Below are positions 1 to 6,639 of a DNA stretch of 16,961 nucleotides, one piece after another. The DNA lies in contig SCTU01000036.1 in the NCBI GenBank assembly GCA_004297315.1, positions 1 through 16,961 of the forward strand, read 5' to 3'. Below the pieces are notes generated by a model. That model was not told the origin of the DNA. It made no database searches and worked only from the letters and a program-made list of their open reading frames with translations. Position numbers and translations under genes: made by a program. The DNA is from Dehalococcoidia bacterium (GTDB lineage: Bacteria; Chloroflexota; Dehalococcoidia; UBA2979). Every line of letters starts with the position of its first letter. The stretch's first letter is position 1.

Positions 1-308
1 GGGATGTCGTACACGCCGACCTTGACCGGCGCGACGATCTGGGCTGGCGGCTCGGCCAGAAACCGAGGCCCGGTCGGCATGACCTCGACGGCCAGCCCGC
101 ACTCTTCGAATACCTCGCGCAGGACAGCCTGGACGGGATCCTCGTCCGCTTCGATGTGGCCGCCGGGCGGCAGCCAGAGCCCGAGGCGGGCGTGGCGGTG
201 CAACGCCGTGCGGCCGGCGTGCGTGACGAACCCGCTGACCGTGAAGTGGCGATGCAAGCGAGGCTCCTTGATCAGCCCGAGGGTATCCCGCGGAGATTTG
301 TGTCGCAT
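1..308 (-). CDS. Nudix hydrolase, N-terminal 102 residues (runs off the window)
   Basis: Reading the minus strand from an ATG at 308 gives an open frame to the window edge. It contains a complete Nudix box at about residues 49-72: G-G-H-I-E-A-D-E, seven residues, then R-E-V-F-E-E-C-G-L, matching GX5EX7REUXEEXGU exactly. The Glu residues of REVFEE are the expected Mg2+ ligands. Family knowledge: Nudix enzymes hydrolyse nucleoside diphosphates linked to another moiety; substrate cannot be read from this fragment. The N-terminus (MRHKSPRDTLGLIKEPRLHR) is followed by the usual FTVSGFV strand and LWLPPGGHIE. A GGGGAGG run lies 13 nt upstream of the ATG, somewhat far for a Shine-Dalgarno site; no other in-frame start is nearby. 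The gene is divergent from the secreted M23-like gene at 401, leaving about 92 nt for both promoters. Domain call is firm; the C-terminus is not in view. Confidence 0.88.
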   Translation of the reverse strand, partial: MRHKSPRDTLGLIKEPRLHRHFTVSGFVTHAGRTALHRHARLGLWLPPGGHIEADEDPVQAVLREVFEECGLAVEVMPTGPRFLAEPPAQIVAPVKVGVYDI

Positions 309-400
309 CGATCCGAACGCGCCTCCCCTGGCATCGTTTTGTAACAGGGAGCAGCGTTTGGCGGACGTCGCCTCGCCTGCGAGTCCACGCGAGGAGTCCG

Positions 401-1519
401 ATGCGTCCGCGAATCGCCACGCTCGCCGCGACGGCTGCCCTTCTCGGCCTGATCTTGGCAACTCTCGTGGGCGGGCCCGTAAGCACCGAGGCGGCCAGCC
501 TCGGTCTGCGCTTCCCCGCCCCGGCCGGAACCCGGTGGACGGTCGCGTCCGGTTACAACACCGCGACCCACCTTGGGGTGGACCCCTACGCGCTCGACCT
601 CGTGCGTGCCGACGGCGTGCCGACCGCTGGGACGCCTGTGCTCGCCCCGGTCAGCGGGACGCTCAGCGGCGGCGGGACGGGCGACTGCGCGTGGATCCGC
701 GCGGACACGGTCACGGTACTGATCTGCCACATCATCACGGACGCGGCGATCCCGCGCGGCACGCGGATCTTCCAGGGCCAGCGGATCGGGGTCGTGGCTC
801 CCGAGGGCCAAAAGGGCAACAACGGCCTCGCGCACATCCACTTGGCGGTGAACGTCGGCGGGACGAGTGGCACCTCGCTGCCGTTCGACGGTGACTACAC
901 CCTCGACGGCGTCCCGTTGCCCGCGACGACCGAGCCGAATGCCTACAGCGGTGCCGTGACGTTCACCTCGACGAATGACCCGGCGCTCGCCGCGCTCCAG
1001 GTCACGGCGGGCGAGGACCAGCTCGTGGACCCGAGGCAGCGCGTGACGCTCACGGCGGACAGCGCGACTGGCACGTCCTACTCGTGGACGCAGGTCAGCG
1101 GCCCGACAGTCGCGCTGACGCGTTCCGGCAAGACGGCGACGTTCACCGCACCGGACTCTCCGGGGGCGGTGCTGCAGTTCCAGGTCAGTGCCACCGGCCC
1201 GAGCGGGGTCGGTGTCGATACGGTCGAGGTGCGCGTGCGCGGGGTCGCGCCGATCCCGGTGGCCCAGCGCGGGCGGATCGTCTCCGGCATCGTGCAGGCG
1301 GACGGGCTGAGCCTCGTCATGTTCGGCGGCGGCACCAACGCCGAACTCGTGACCGGCGCGGCATGCGGCACGACTTCGGCAACGTTCTGGGTGACCGTCG
1401 CGGGCCGTTTCATCGGCTACATCCCGGCCGCGCTCGTCCCCGCCGTGAACGCCGAGTGGAACGCTCAGTTCCCGACCGCGATTCCGGCGAACACGCCAAT
1501 GGTCGTTCGCTGCCGCTAG
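401..1519 (+). CDS. Secreted M23-like (LytM-type) peptidase domain protein with PKD/REJ-like domain
   Basis: 372 residues. A signal peptide (Arg at 2 and 4, hydrophobic 6-25, small residues to about 32) predicts export. Residues about 45-165 resemble an M23 metallopeptidase fold: HLGVD (H57, D61) matches HxxxD and HIH (H145-H147) matches the HxH zinc motif, so key ligands appear present. M23 enzymes usually cut peptidoglycan cross-links, but the substrate here is unknown. Residues about 200-280 have the PKD/REJ-like pattern (SYSWTQVSGPTV, TATFTAPD, DTVEVRV), typical of extracellular beta-sandwich modules. The last ~85 residues form a separate unassigned domain with two Cys (C322, C371 approximately) that could pair. 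Start ATG at 401 is preceded by GAGGAG at 391-396. It stands alone: a Nudix gene is divergent upstream and a hairpin follows its stop. Fold call is fairly good; enzymatic activity is inferred. Confidence 0.75.
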   Translation: MRPRIATLAATAALLGLILATLVGGPVSTEAASLGLRFPAPAGTRWTVASGYNTATHLGVDPYALDLVRADGVPTAGTPVLAPVSGTLSGGGTGDCAWIRADTVTVLICHIITDAAIPRGTRIFQGQRIGVVAPEGQKGNNGLAHIHLAVNVGGTSGTSLPFDGDYTLDGVPLPATTEPNAYSGAVTFTSTNDPALAALQVTAGEDQLVDPRQRVTLTADSATGTSYSWTQVSGPTVALTRSGKTATFTAPDSPGAVLQFQVSATGPSGVGVDTVEVRVRGVAPIPVAQRGRIVSGIVQADGLSLVMFGGGTNAELVTGAACGTTSATFWVTVAGRFIGYIPAALVPAVNAEWNAQFPTAIPANTPMVVRCR

Positions 1520-1531
1520 GGCCTGATCCAT

Positions 1532-1550
1532 CCGTGATTCCAGATCACGG
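1532..1550. terminator. Perfect 7-bp hairpin after the M23-like gene
   Basis: CCGTGAT (1532-1538), a 5-nt loop and ATCACGG (1544-1550) form a perfect inverted repeat 12 nt after the stop codon at 1519. There is no T-run, so intrinsic termination is only a suggestion; an operator or transcript 3'-end stabiliser is equally possible. Confidence 0.35.
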
Positions 1551-1582
1551 CTGAATCCTGAAACGGCGCCCTCTTCTGCAAT

Positions 1583-1610
1583 CGTGTTTTGACATGCATC
1601 CGTAAGGCGG
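1583..1610 (+). promoter_or_regulatory. Shared upstream motif, copy 1 (upstream of the FAD/Rieske gene)
   Basis: CGTGTTTTGA (1583-1592) followed by CATG, C and ATCCGT (1598-1603) then A-A-G-G-C-G-G. The same block occurs at 6540-6566 with a 2-nt difference in length. In both places ATCCGT begins exactly 87 nt before the proposed start codon (1685 and 6640). Copy 1 also contains a perfect TTGACA (1589-1594), but no convincing -10 box lies 16-18 nt further on, so the element may bind a regulator or an alternative sigma factor. Confidence 0.45.
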
Positions 1611-1684
1611 ACGCTGGCCCTCGTTGTCTGCCCGCACACGAGACTCACATACGGTGAAGGGGCGGCCGACTGCGAGGTGTGGCG

Positions 1685-3229
1685 ATGGAGATGCAACCCC
1701 GACCCGAGAGCCTCTGGACGGCCAGTCATGGGCCGGCCCGCGTGCCGCTGAGCGGCGACGCCACGGTCGACGTGGCGGTGGTGGGTGGTGGCATCGTCGG
1801 GCTGACTGCCGCCTCGCTGTTGCAGCGGGAGGGACGCCGCGTTGCGGTGATCGAGGCCCGCTCGGTGGGCCGCCAGACGACAGGCGGGTCATCCGCGAAG
1901 GTCACGGCGCAGCACAGCCTGATCTACACGCGCCTGACGCACACCTTCGGCTCGGATACCGCCCGCGTCTACGCCCAGGCGAATGCATCCGCGCTCGACT
2001 GGATCGCCAGCCGTGTCGCCTCGCGCGGCATCCGCTGTTCGTTCGAGCGGCATCCGGCATATGTCTTCACGGAGGACGCCGGCCGCATCGATGACCTGAA
2101 GGAGGAGAGCCGCATCGCGGCGAGCCTCGGGCTGCCAGCCCGGTTCACCGGGGACGTCCCGCTGCCCGTGCCTGCCGTCGGCGCGGTGGTCTTCGACGAC
2201 CAGGCGCAATTCGACCCGTACGCCTATGTGCTTTCAGAGGCGCAGCACTTTGTCGACGCCGGCGGGCTCCTCTTCGAGGACACCCGCGTCAACGACGTCG
2301 ACACCTCGATGTCGCGCCCGCGCGTCGTCACCGAACGCGGGACAGTGTCGGCAAGCGATGTTGTCTTGGCGACGAATCTACCGATCCTCGACCACGGGCG
2401 TTACTACGCGCGAGCGTTCCCGATTGCGCACCTCGCGATTGCGGCCCGCGTTGGAGGCGAGGCGCCCGACGGCGTCTTCATCTCGGTGGACCAGCCGACG
2501 CACTCGCTCCGCTGGCACCGCGACCAGCGCGGCGACCTATGGATGCTCGCCCTCGGGCCGCGCTTCCGGCCGGGGACCGAGGACACCGAGCAACGGTTCC
2601 GTGAACTGGAGGCGTGGGCGCGGGCGTACTTCCCGATCGCCTCGGTCGAATATCGCTGGTGGAACGAGGATTTTCAGTCGGCGGACGGCATCCCGTACGT
2701 GGGCCGGCTGAGCGCGGACATCGAACACCTCTATGTCGCGACCGGGTTCAGCGGGTGGGGGATCACGAACGGCGTCGTCGCGGCGCAGATCATCGCGGAC
2801 ACCATCGCGGGCCGGCCGAACGAGTGGGCGAAGACGTTCGACTCGACGCGCTCCGTGCGCATGGACTCCGCGGGCGAACTGATCCGCGGCAACCTGCCCT
2901 CGGTGAAGGCCTGGGTGACCGACCACCTGAAGCATCCTCACGCGGTCGACCTGTCCACGCTTGGCACGGACGAAGGCTTGGTGGTGGAGGTCGGCGGTAA
3001 GGCCACGGGGGTCTCGCGTGACGCGGAGGGTGCGCTTCACGCCGTCTCGGCGGAATGCTCACACCGCGGCTGCATCCTCGGCTGGAACGGCGCGATGTGC
3101 ACGTGGGACTGTTCCTGCCACGGCTCTTCGTTCGACCGTGACGGGCACGTGCTGCGCGGCCCGGCGGTCTCCAACCTCGAGCCGCGAAGCATCACGGCAT
3201 CGGCGGCCGGGGGCGTCGCGAGCAGCTAG
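1685..3229 (+). CDS. FAD-dependent oxidoreductase (DAO family) with C-terminal Rieske [2Fe-2S] domain, YhfW-like
   Basis: 514 residues from ATG 1685; GAGG at 1674-1677 gives a 7-nt spacing, whereas the GTG at 1679 would be too close to it. The N-terminal part is a DAO-type flavoprotein: beta strand VDVAVVGGGIVG (GGGIVG at 34-39), the acidic end of strand 2 (VAVIEAR), and the GGSSAKVTAQH stretch seen in YhfW-like proteins. DGIPYVGRL and TGFSGWGITNGVVAA near 330-375 are the C-terminal FAD-contacting segments. From about 420 there is a Rieske domain with CSHRGC (C458, H460, C463) and CSCHGS (C476, C478, H479): both Cys/His ligand pairs and the two extra Cys for the disulfide are present. No signal peptide or membrane segment, so cytoplasmic. 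The substrate is unknown; family members are annotated from sequence only. Single-gene unit, convergent with the HAD gene 26 nt downstream. Confidence 0.9.
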   Translation: MEMQPRPESLWTASHGPARVPLSGDATVDVAVVGGGIVGLTAASLLQREGRRVAVIEARSVGRQTTGGSSAKVTAQHSLIYTRLTHTFGSDTARVYAQANASALDWIASRVASRGIRCSFERHPAYVFTEDAGRIDDLKEESRIAASLGLPARFTGDVPLPVPAVGAVVFDDQAQFDPYAYVLSEAQHFVDAGGLLFEDTRVNDVDTSMSRPRVVTERGTVSASDVVLATNLPILDHGRYYARAFPIAHLAIAARVGGEAPDGVFISVDQPTHSLRWHRDQRGDLWMLALGPRFRPGTEDTEQRFRELEAWARAYFPIASVEYRWWNEDFQSADGIPYVGRLSADIEHLYVATGFSGWGITNGVVAAQIIADTIAGRPNEWAKTFDSTRSVRMDSAGELIRGNLPSVKAWVTDHLKHPHAVDLSTLGTDEGLVVEVGGKATGVSRDAEGALHAVSAECSHRGCILGWNGAMCTWDCSCHGSSFDRDGHVLRGPAVSNLEPRSITASAAGGVASS

Positions 3230-3239
3230 TCCCTGGCGA

Positions 3240-3258
3240 TAACCGCGCCCGCGCGTTA
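3240..3258. terminator. Weak imperfect hairpin between convergent genes
   Basis: TAAC (3240-3243) can pair with GTTA (3255-3258), with CGC/GCG inside and one bulge. It lies between the stop of the FAD/Rieske gene and the stop of the HAD gene, overlapping the latter. No T-run; a bidirectional terminator is possible but poorly supported. Confidence 0.2.
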
Positions 3259-3900
3259 CCCCAGCGGCTCACCGTCTAGCCAGCCGTACCTGAACGCCTC
3301 GAGCGTCTCGATCACCGCGTCCGCCGAGGGATGCGGAGGCGGCACGAAGGTCGCCTGGCGCGACTGCACCACCCGCATGCCGGCCGTCGAGGCAGCGATG
3401 ATGCCGTGGACGGAGTCTTCGATCACCAGGCAGGATTCGGGCGGGACATCGAGCAGACGGGCGGTGTGGAGGTAGATGTCCGGCGCCGGCTTGCCGCGTT
3501 CCACGTCACTGGCGCTGACGACGACCGGGAAGTACTCGCGCAGGCCGGCCGCCCGCAGGGTGCGGTCGATCGAGTCGTGGCTCGAGGTGGAGGCGACGGC
3601 GACCGCGAGGCCGCGGGTTCGTGCGGCATCGAGCAGCGCGGTCGCCCCGGCGAGCGCGGGCAGGCCGCGTGAGATCGCGTCGTAGTAGACGGGCATCACG
3701 CGGGCGTCCAGGAAGTTGGGCGGCAGGCCGTACGTCGCGGCAAGCCACTCGTCGAGGCCGTGCGTGCCAATGAACCGCGCGTACTCCTCCTCGGTGAGCG
3801 GGTGCGGCGCGATCGCGTCGCGTGTCGCGACGTAGAAGAGCGGCTCGGTGTCGGCGAGGACGCCGTCCATGTCGCAGATGAGCGCGCGGACGGCAGCCAT
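3256..3900 (-). CDS. HAD-superfamily phosphatase, beta-phosphoglucomutase-like
   Basis: 214 residues starting MAAVRALICDMDGVLADTEP at 3900. A longer frame upstream (to 3972) is rejected because it would overlap the preceding gene and adds sequence before the natural first strand. All four HAD motifs are visible: DMDGVLADT (nucleophile D10, acid/base D12), ASTSS (S104-T105 region), RGKPAPDIY (K137) and VIEDSVHG (E161-D162). The helical cap between motifs I and II puts it in the beta-phosphoglucomutase/gph-like subclass (HAD-IA), whose members dephosphorylate or isomerise small sugar phosphates; the substrate is not predictable. It follows the SRPBCC gene by 5 nt, so it is probably the last gene of the greA-lysS operon. 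GAGG sits 10 nt before the ATG, inside the end of the upstream gene. Confidence 0.9.
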   Translation of the reverse strand: MAAVRALICDMDGVLADTEPLFYVATRDAIAPHPLTEEEYARFIGTHGLDEWLAATYGLPPNFLDARVMPVYYDAISRGLPALAGATALLDAARTRGLAVAVASTSSHDSIDRTLRAAGLREYFPVVVSASDVERGKPAPDIYLHTARLLDVPPESCLVIEDSVHGIIAASTAGMRVVQSRQATFVPPPHPSADAVIETLEAFRYGWLDGEPLG

Positions 3901-3905
3901 CGCCG

Positions 3906-4373
3906 TCAGGCCTCGGACGCCGCTTCGAGGCCTGACCGTGCCTCGGACTCCAGCAGATGCTTCAGACGCCACAGCGAATCGCGCAGCGCCTGCGTGCGGT
4001 GTGCGCGGTGCACCATGACCTCGCCGGTTGTGCCCAGCAGACCCGAGGCGGGACGGTAGGCGACTTCCACGGTCAGGTGCACTTCATGCGCGCCCTCGAC
4101 GTGCATCGCCCAGGTGACGGACTCCCACGCGCTCGGCCCGTCGCTCATGTAGAGCACGGCGCGCGCCTCGGAGCCGTCGCGGCGCAGGCGGACGGGCTCC
4201 GTGCGCCCCGGGAGCACGACCTCAAAGGCACACGAGTCGTGGTCCGCGGTGAAGCGGCGGAAATGCGGCGAGAGCCACTCATCGTGCGTCGTCGGGTCGG
4301 AGAGCCGGCGGTGGACGGCGGCGACGGGGACATGCAGGTGGACGTCCTCGCGGATCGAGATGAGCGCAGGCAC
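3906..4373 (-). CDS. SRPBCC (START/helix-grip) domain protein
   Basis: 155 residues. The start is GTG at 4373, directly abutting the lysS stop (TAG 4376-4374), so the two genes share no spacer and are likely translationally coupled. The N-terminus (ISIREDVHLHVPVAAVHRRLSDPTTHDEWLSPHF) has the typical SRPBCC opening: a strand, a helix with V-x-x-V, and a D-x-x-x-H-x-x-W turn. Alternating strands follow (FEVVLPG, RAVLYMSDG, WAMHVEGAHEVHLTVEVAYRP), then a long C-terminal helix (AHRTQALRDSLWRLKHLLESE), which caps the cavity in this fold. Members bind or act on hydrophobic ligands, but no specific function can be given. Family assignment rests on overall pattern, not on a diagnostic motif. Confidence 0.7.
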   Translation of the reverse strand: MPALISIREDVHLHVPVAAVHRRLSDPTTHDEWLSPHFRRFTADHDSCAFEVVLPGRTEPVRLRRDGSEARAVLYMSDGPSAWESVTWAMHVEGAHEVHLTVEVAYRPASGLLGTTGEVMVHRAHRTQALRDSLWRLKHLLESEARSGLEAASEA

Positions 4374-5873
4374 CTACTGGACCTCGAGCGAAGCGTCCTC
4401 GGGGCCTTCGCGCGCGCGTTCGCGCAACGCTGGGAACAGCAGCACCTCGCGCAGCGAGTGCTCGCCGGTCAGCAACTGCACGAGACGGTCGATGCCGATG
4501 CCGAGTCCACCCGCGGGAGGCATGCCGTGCTCCAGCGCCGTGAGGAAGTCCTCGTCGGCGCTTTCCGCCTCGTCGTCTCCGCCGGCGCGCTTCGCGGCCT
4601 GCTCTTCCATGCGCGCGCGCTGGTCGACCGGGTCGTTCAACTCGGAGTACGCGTTGGCGATCTCGTAGCCGAGGGCGAACAATTCGAAGCGCTCGACCGT
4701 CTCGGGGTCGCCCGGCTTCTTCTTCGCCAGCGGTGAAAGTGCCGTGGGGTAGTCGAAGACGAAGGTCGGCTGGACCAGCTTCGGCTCGACGAACGCAGAC
4801 ATCAGCGCGTCCAGGATCGTGCCCCAAGACGCGCCCTCCGTGAGCGGGACGCGCCGGTCACGGGCGAGGGCGGCCAGCGCCTCGGCCGTCGGGTAGTCGC
4901 GGTAGTCGATGCCTGCGTGCTCGAGCAGGGCGGCGCGGTAGGTGGTCCGCGCGAACGGCGGTGCGAGCGAGACGTCCGGATGGTCGGCATGCACGAGGCT
5001 CGTCGAGCCGAGGACCTCGAGGGCGACGCTGGAGATCAGCGCCTCCACCATCTGCGCGACGTCCTCGTAGTCCGCGTAGGCCTCGTACGACTCGAGGAGG
5101 GTGAACTCCGGGTTGTGGCGGAAGGAGACGCCCTCGTTGCGGAAGACGCGGCCGATCTCGAACACCTTCTCGAAGCCGCCGACGAGCAGCCGCTTGAGGT
5201 GGAGTTCGAGCGAGATGCGGAGGAAGAAGTCGCGGTCGAGCGCGTTGTGATGCGTGACGAACGGCCGCGCCGCGGCGCCGCCTGCCTGGTCCTGCAGTAC
5301 CGGCGTCTCCACCTCGAGGAAGCCACGGTTGAGGAAGAAGCGGCGCACCGCGCTGACGATCTGCGCCCGCTGCGTCGCGATCGTCATCGAACGCTCGTTG
5401 GCAAGCAGGTCCAGGTAGCGCTGACGGGCACGCGTCTCCGGATCCTTGAGCCCGGCCCATTGGTCGGGGAGTGGCCGGAGGGTCTTCGTGATCACGCGCC
5501 AGGCCGTGACGGCGACCGTGACCTCGCCCGTGCGCGTGCGGAACAGCGTCCCGGCAACTTCGAGGAAGTCTCCGAGGTCGACGAGCGAAAGCGACTCGTA
5601 GTCGGCGAGAACGTCGCGACGGAAGTGCAGTTGGAGGCGGCCGGTCGCGTCGCGGAGGTCGAGGAAGGCGGCCTTGCCCATCATGCGCTGGGCTGAGACG
5701 CGGCCCACCACCCACACCTCGACGCCCTCGGCCTCACCGGCAGCGACGAAGGCAGCGACCGCCTCGGCGGTGGTGTGCGTGCGGCGCACGCGCGCCGGGT
5801 ACGGGTCGCCCGCGGCTTCGAGGCGCACGCGCTTGTCGAGGCGCTGCTGGAACAGTTCGCGCTCAGATGGCAT
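4374..5873 (-). CDS. lysS: Lysyl-tRNA synthetase, class II
   Basis: 499 residues, normal length for bacterial class II LysRS. It charges tRNA-Lys with lysine using ATP. An N-terminal anticodon-binding OB-fold covers about 50-150 (VWVVGRVSAQRMMGKAAFLDLRD). The catalytic core has motif 2 (FEIGRVFRNEG at 238-248, then RHNPEFTLLE) and motif 3 (GGLGIGIDRLVQLL at 455-468), plus the lysine-pocket stretch YEIANAYSELNDP (403-415). A short acidic insertion (GGDDEAESADED, about 431-442) is unusual but sits in a variable loop. It lies 46 nt downstream of greA, a common pairing. The ATG at 5873 has no clear Shine-Dalgarno; a mini-ORF (ATG CGT TAC TAG, 5889-5878) ends 4 nt before it, so re-initiation is conceivable. 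Confidence 0.97.
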   Translation of the reverse strand: MPSERELFQQRLDKRVRLEAAGDPYPARVRRTHTTAEAVAAFVAAGEAEGVEVWVVGRVSAQRMMGKAAFLDLRDATGRLQLHFRRDVLADYESLSLVDLGDFLEVAGTLFRTRTGEVTVAVTAWRVITKTLRPLPDQWAGLKDPETRARQRYLDLLANERSMTIATQRAQIVSAVRRFFLNRGFLEVETPVLQDQAGGAAARPFVTHHNALDRDFFLRISLELHLKRLLVGGFEKVFEIGRVFRNEGVSFRHNPEFTLLESYEAYADYEDVAQMVEALISSVALEVLGSTSLVHADHPDVSLAPPFARTTYRAALLEHAGIDYRDYPTAEALAALARDRRVPLTEGASWGTILDALMSAFVEPKLVQPTFVFDYPTALSPLAKKKPGDPETVERFELFALGYEIANAYSELNDPVDQRARMEEQAAKRAGGDDEAESADEDFLTALEHGMPPAGGLGIGIDRLVQLLTGEHSLREVLLFPALRERAREGPEDASLEVQ

Positions 5874-5919
5874 GGCGCTAGTAACGCATACGCCGTGCGG
5901 AGGCGCGAGGCGGCGCGTC

Positions 5920-6393
5920 CTAGTGGATCGTGGTGATCGTCAGTTCCACGTCCCCGGCAGGGGCCTGGATCGTCACCTTCTCGCCCTTTTTCTTGCCGAG
6001 GAGGGCGCGCCCGACCGGGGATTTGTGCGAGATCCGGCCCTGGGTCGGGTCCGCCTCGGTCGGCCCGACGAGCTGGTACTTCCGGCTCTTGCCGTCCTTG
6101 CCCTTCACGGACACTGTGGAGCCGACCTGGACGGTCTTGGACTTCGCCGCCAGCGCCTCGTCGATGATCGTCGCGGCCTCGAGGGTGCGCTCGATCTCAG
6201 CGATCCGCCCCTCGAGGAACGCCTGCTGGTTCTTGGCGTCTTCGTACTGTGCGTCCAGCTGGTCCGGGCCGAGTTCCTGTGCTTCGCGGATCGCCTCCGC
6301 GACCTCCGCCCGTTTCACGGTGCGCAGTTCCTGAAGCTCCTCTTCGAGCTTCTGGAATCCTGCCTTCGTGAGCAGGACCGGTTCTTCGGTCAT
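5920..6393 (-). CDS. greA: Transcript cleavage factor GreA (variant coiled-coil tip)
   Basis: 157 residues, the usual GreA length. The N-terminal coiled coil (3-75: LLTKAGFQKLEEELQELR) enters the RNA polymerase secondary channel; the C-terminal FKBP-like domain (85-157) has the conserved SPVGRALLGKKKGEKV segment. GreA stimulates cleavage of backtracked RNA. The odd point is the tip: canonical GDLxENAEY, with Asp and Glu that help hold the catalytic Mg2+, is here GPDQLDAQY (42-50). Aligned without gaps, E. coli D41 corresponds to P43 and E44 to L46, while acids appear one position later (D44, D47). Activity may be altered. Start ATG 6393 has AAGGAGT 6 nt upstream. First gene of the greA-lysS operon. 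Confidence 0.95.
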   Translation of the reverse strand: MTEEPVLLTKAGFQKLEEELQELRTVKRAEVAEAIREAQELGPDQLDAQYEDAKNQQAFLEGRIAEIERTLEAATIIDEALAAKSKTVQVGSTVSVKGKDGKSRKYQLVGPTEADPTQGRISHKSPVGRALLGKKKGEKVTIQAPAGDVELTITTIH

Positions 6394-6430
6394 TCGAGGA
6401 CTCCTTGCGGGCGCGGAACACCAACTAGAA

Positions 6431-6457
6431 GCCCGGCGCCCTCTCGGGCCGCCGGGC
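6431..6457 (-). promoter_or_regulatory. Strong hairpin in the greA 5' leader, possible attenuator
   Basis: On the minus strand GCCCGGCG pairs with CGCCGGGC (8 bp), with an inner CCC/GGG stem closed by a GAGA (GNRA) tetraloop and a single bulged G. The following minus-strand bases are TTCTAGTT, mildly T-rich, so an intrinsic terminator is plausible. It lies between the greA promoter and its start codon, about 40 nt before the ATG. E. coli greA is also known to have an attenuating leader terminator; similarity is by position only. Confidence 0.5.
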
Positions 6458-6494
6458 GGAAGGTCGTCTGGGAGCGGTACTCCGTCAGCAGGCG

Positions 6495-6524
6495 ATATTA
6501 GCCGATCTGCGCTGGACTCCGCAA
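6495..6524 (-). promoter_or_regulatory. Probable sigma-70-type promoter for greA
   Basis: Minus strand TTGCGG (6524-6519), an 18-nt spacer, and TAATAT (6500-6495), a strong -10 box in an otherwise very GC-rich region. Transcription would begin near 6488, leaving a leader of about 95 nt that contains the 6431-6457 hairpin. Confidence 0.55.
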
Positions 6525-6539
6525 TCGGAGAGACATAGG

Positions 6540-6566
6540 CGTGTTTTGATGAATCCGTTATGGCCG
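6540..6566 (+). promoter_or_regulatory. Shared upstream motif, copy 2 (upstream of the HtrA-like gene)
   Basis: CGTGTTTTGA (6540-6549), TGA, ATCCGT (6553-6558) then T-A-T-G-G-C-C-G. It matches the block at 1583-1610 and lies at the same distance (87 nt from ATCCGT) from the proposed ATT start at 6640. A TAGACT at 6587-6592 could be a -10 box for this gene, but no -35 at the right distance was recognised. Confidence 0.45.
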
Positions 6567-6639
6567 AACCCAGCGGGGGGCGGTGATAGACTCGGCTCGG
6601 CGGGGTCGTGGGCGCTGACGCCCGAGCGGAGCGTGCCCC

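Noticed and set aside
1589..1617. TTGACA at 1589-1594 as a standard sigma-70 promoter for the FAD/Rieske gene
   Set aside because: The -35 box is perfect, but 16-18 nt downstream there is only GC-rich sequence without a TANNNT-like -10. Kept only as part of the shared motif.
272..1729. 485-residue open frame on the minus strand opposite the M23-like gene
   Set aside because: His/Arg/Asp-rich shadow. The real minus-strand gene here is the Nudix hydrolase starting at 308 in another frame.
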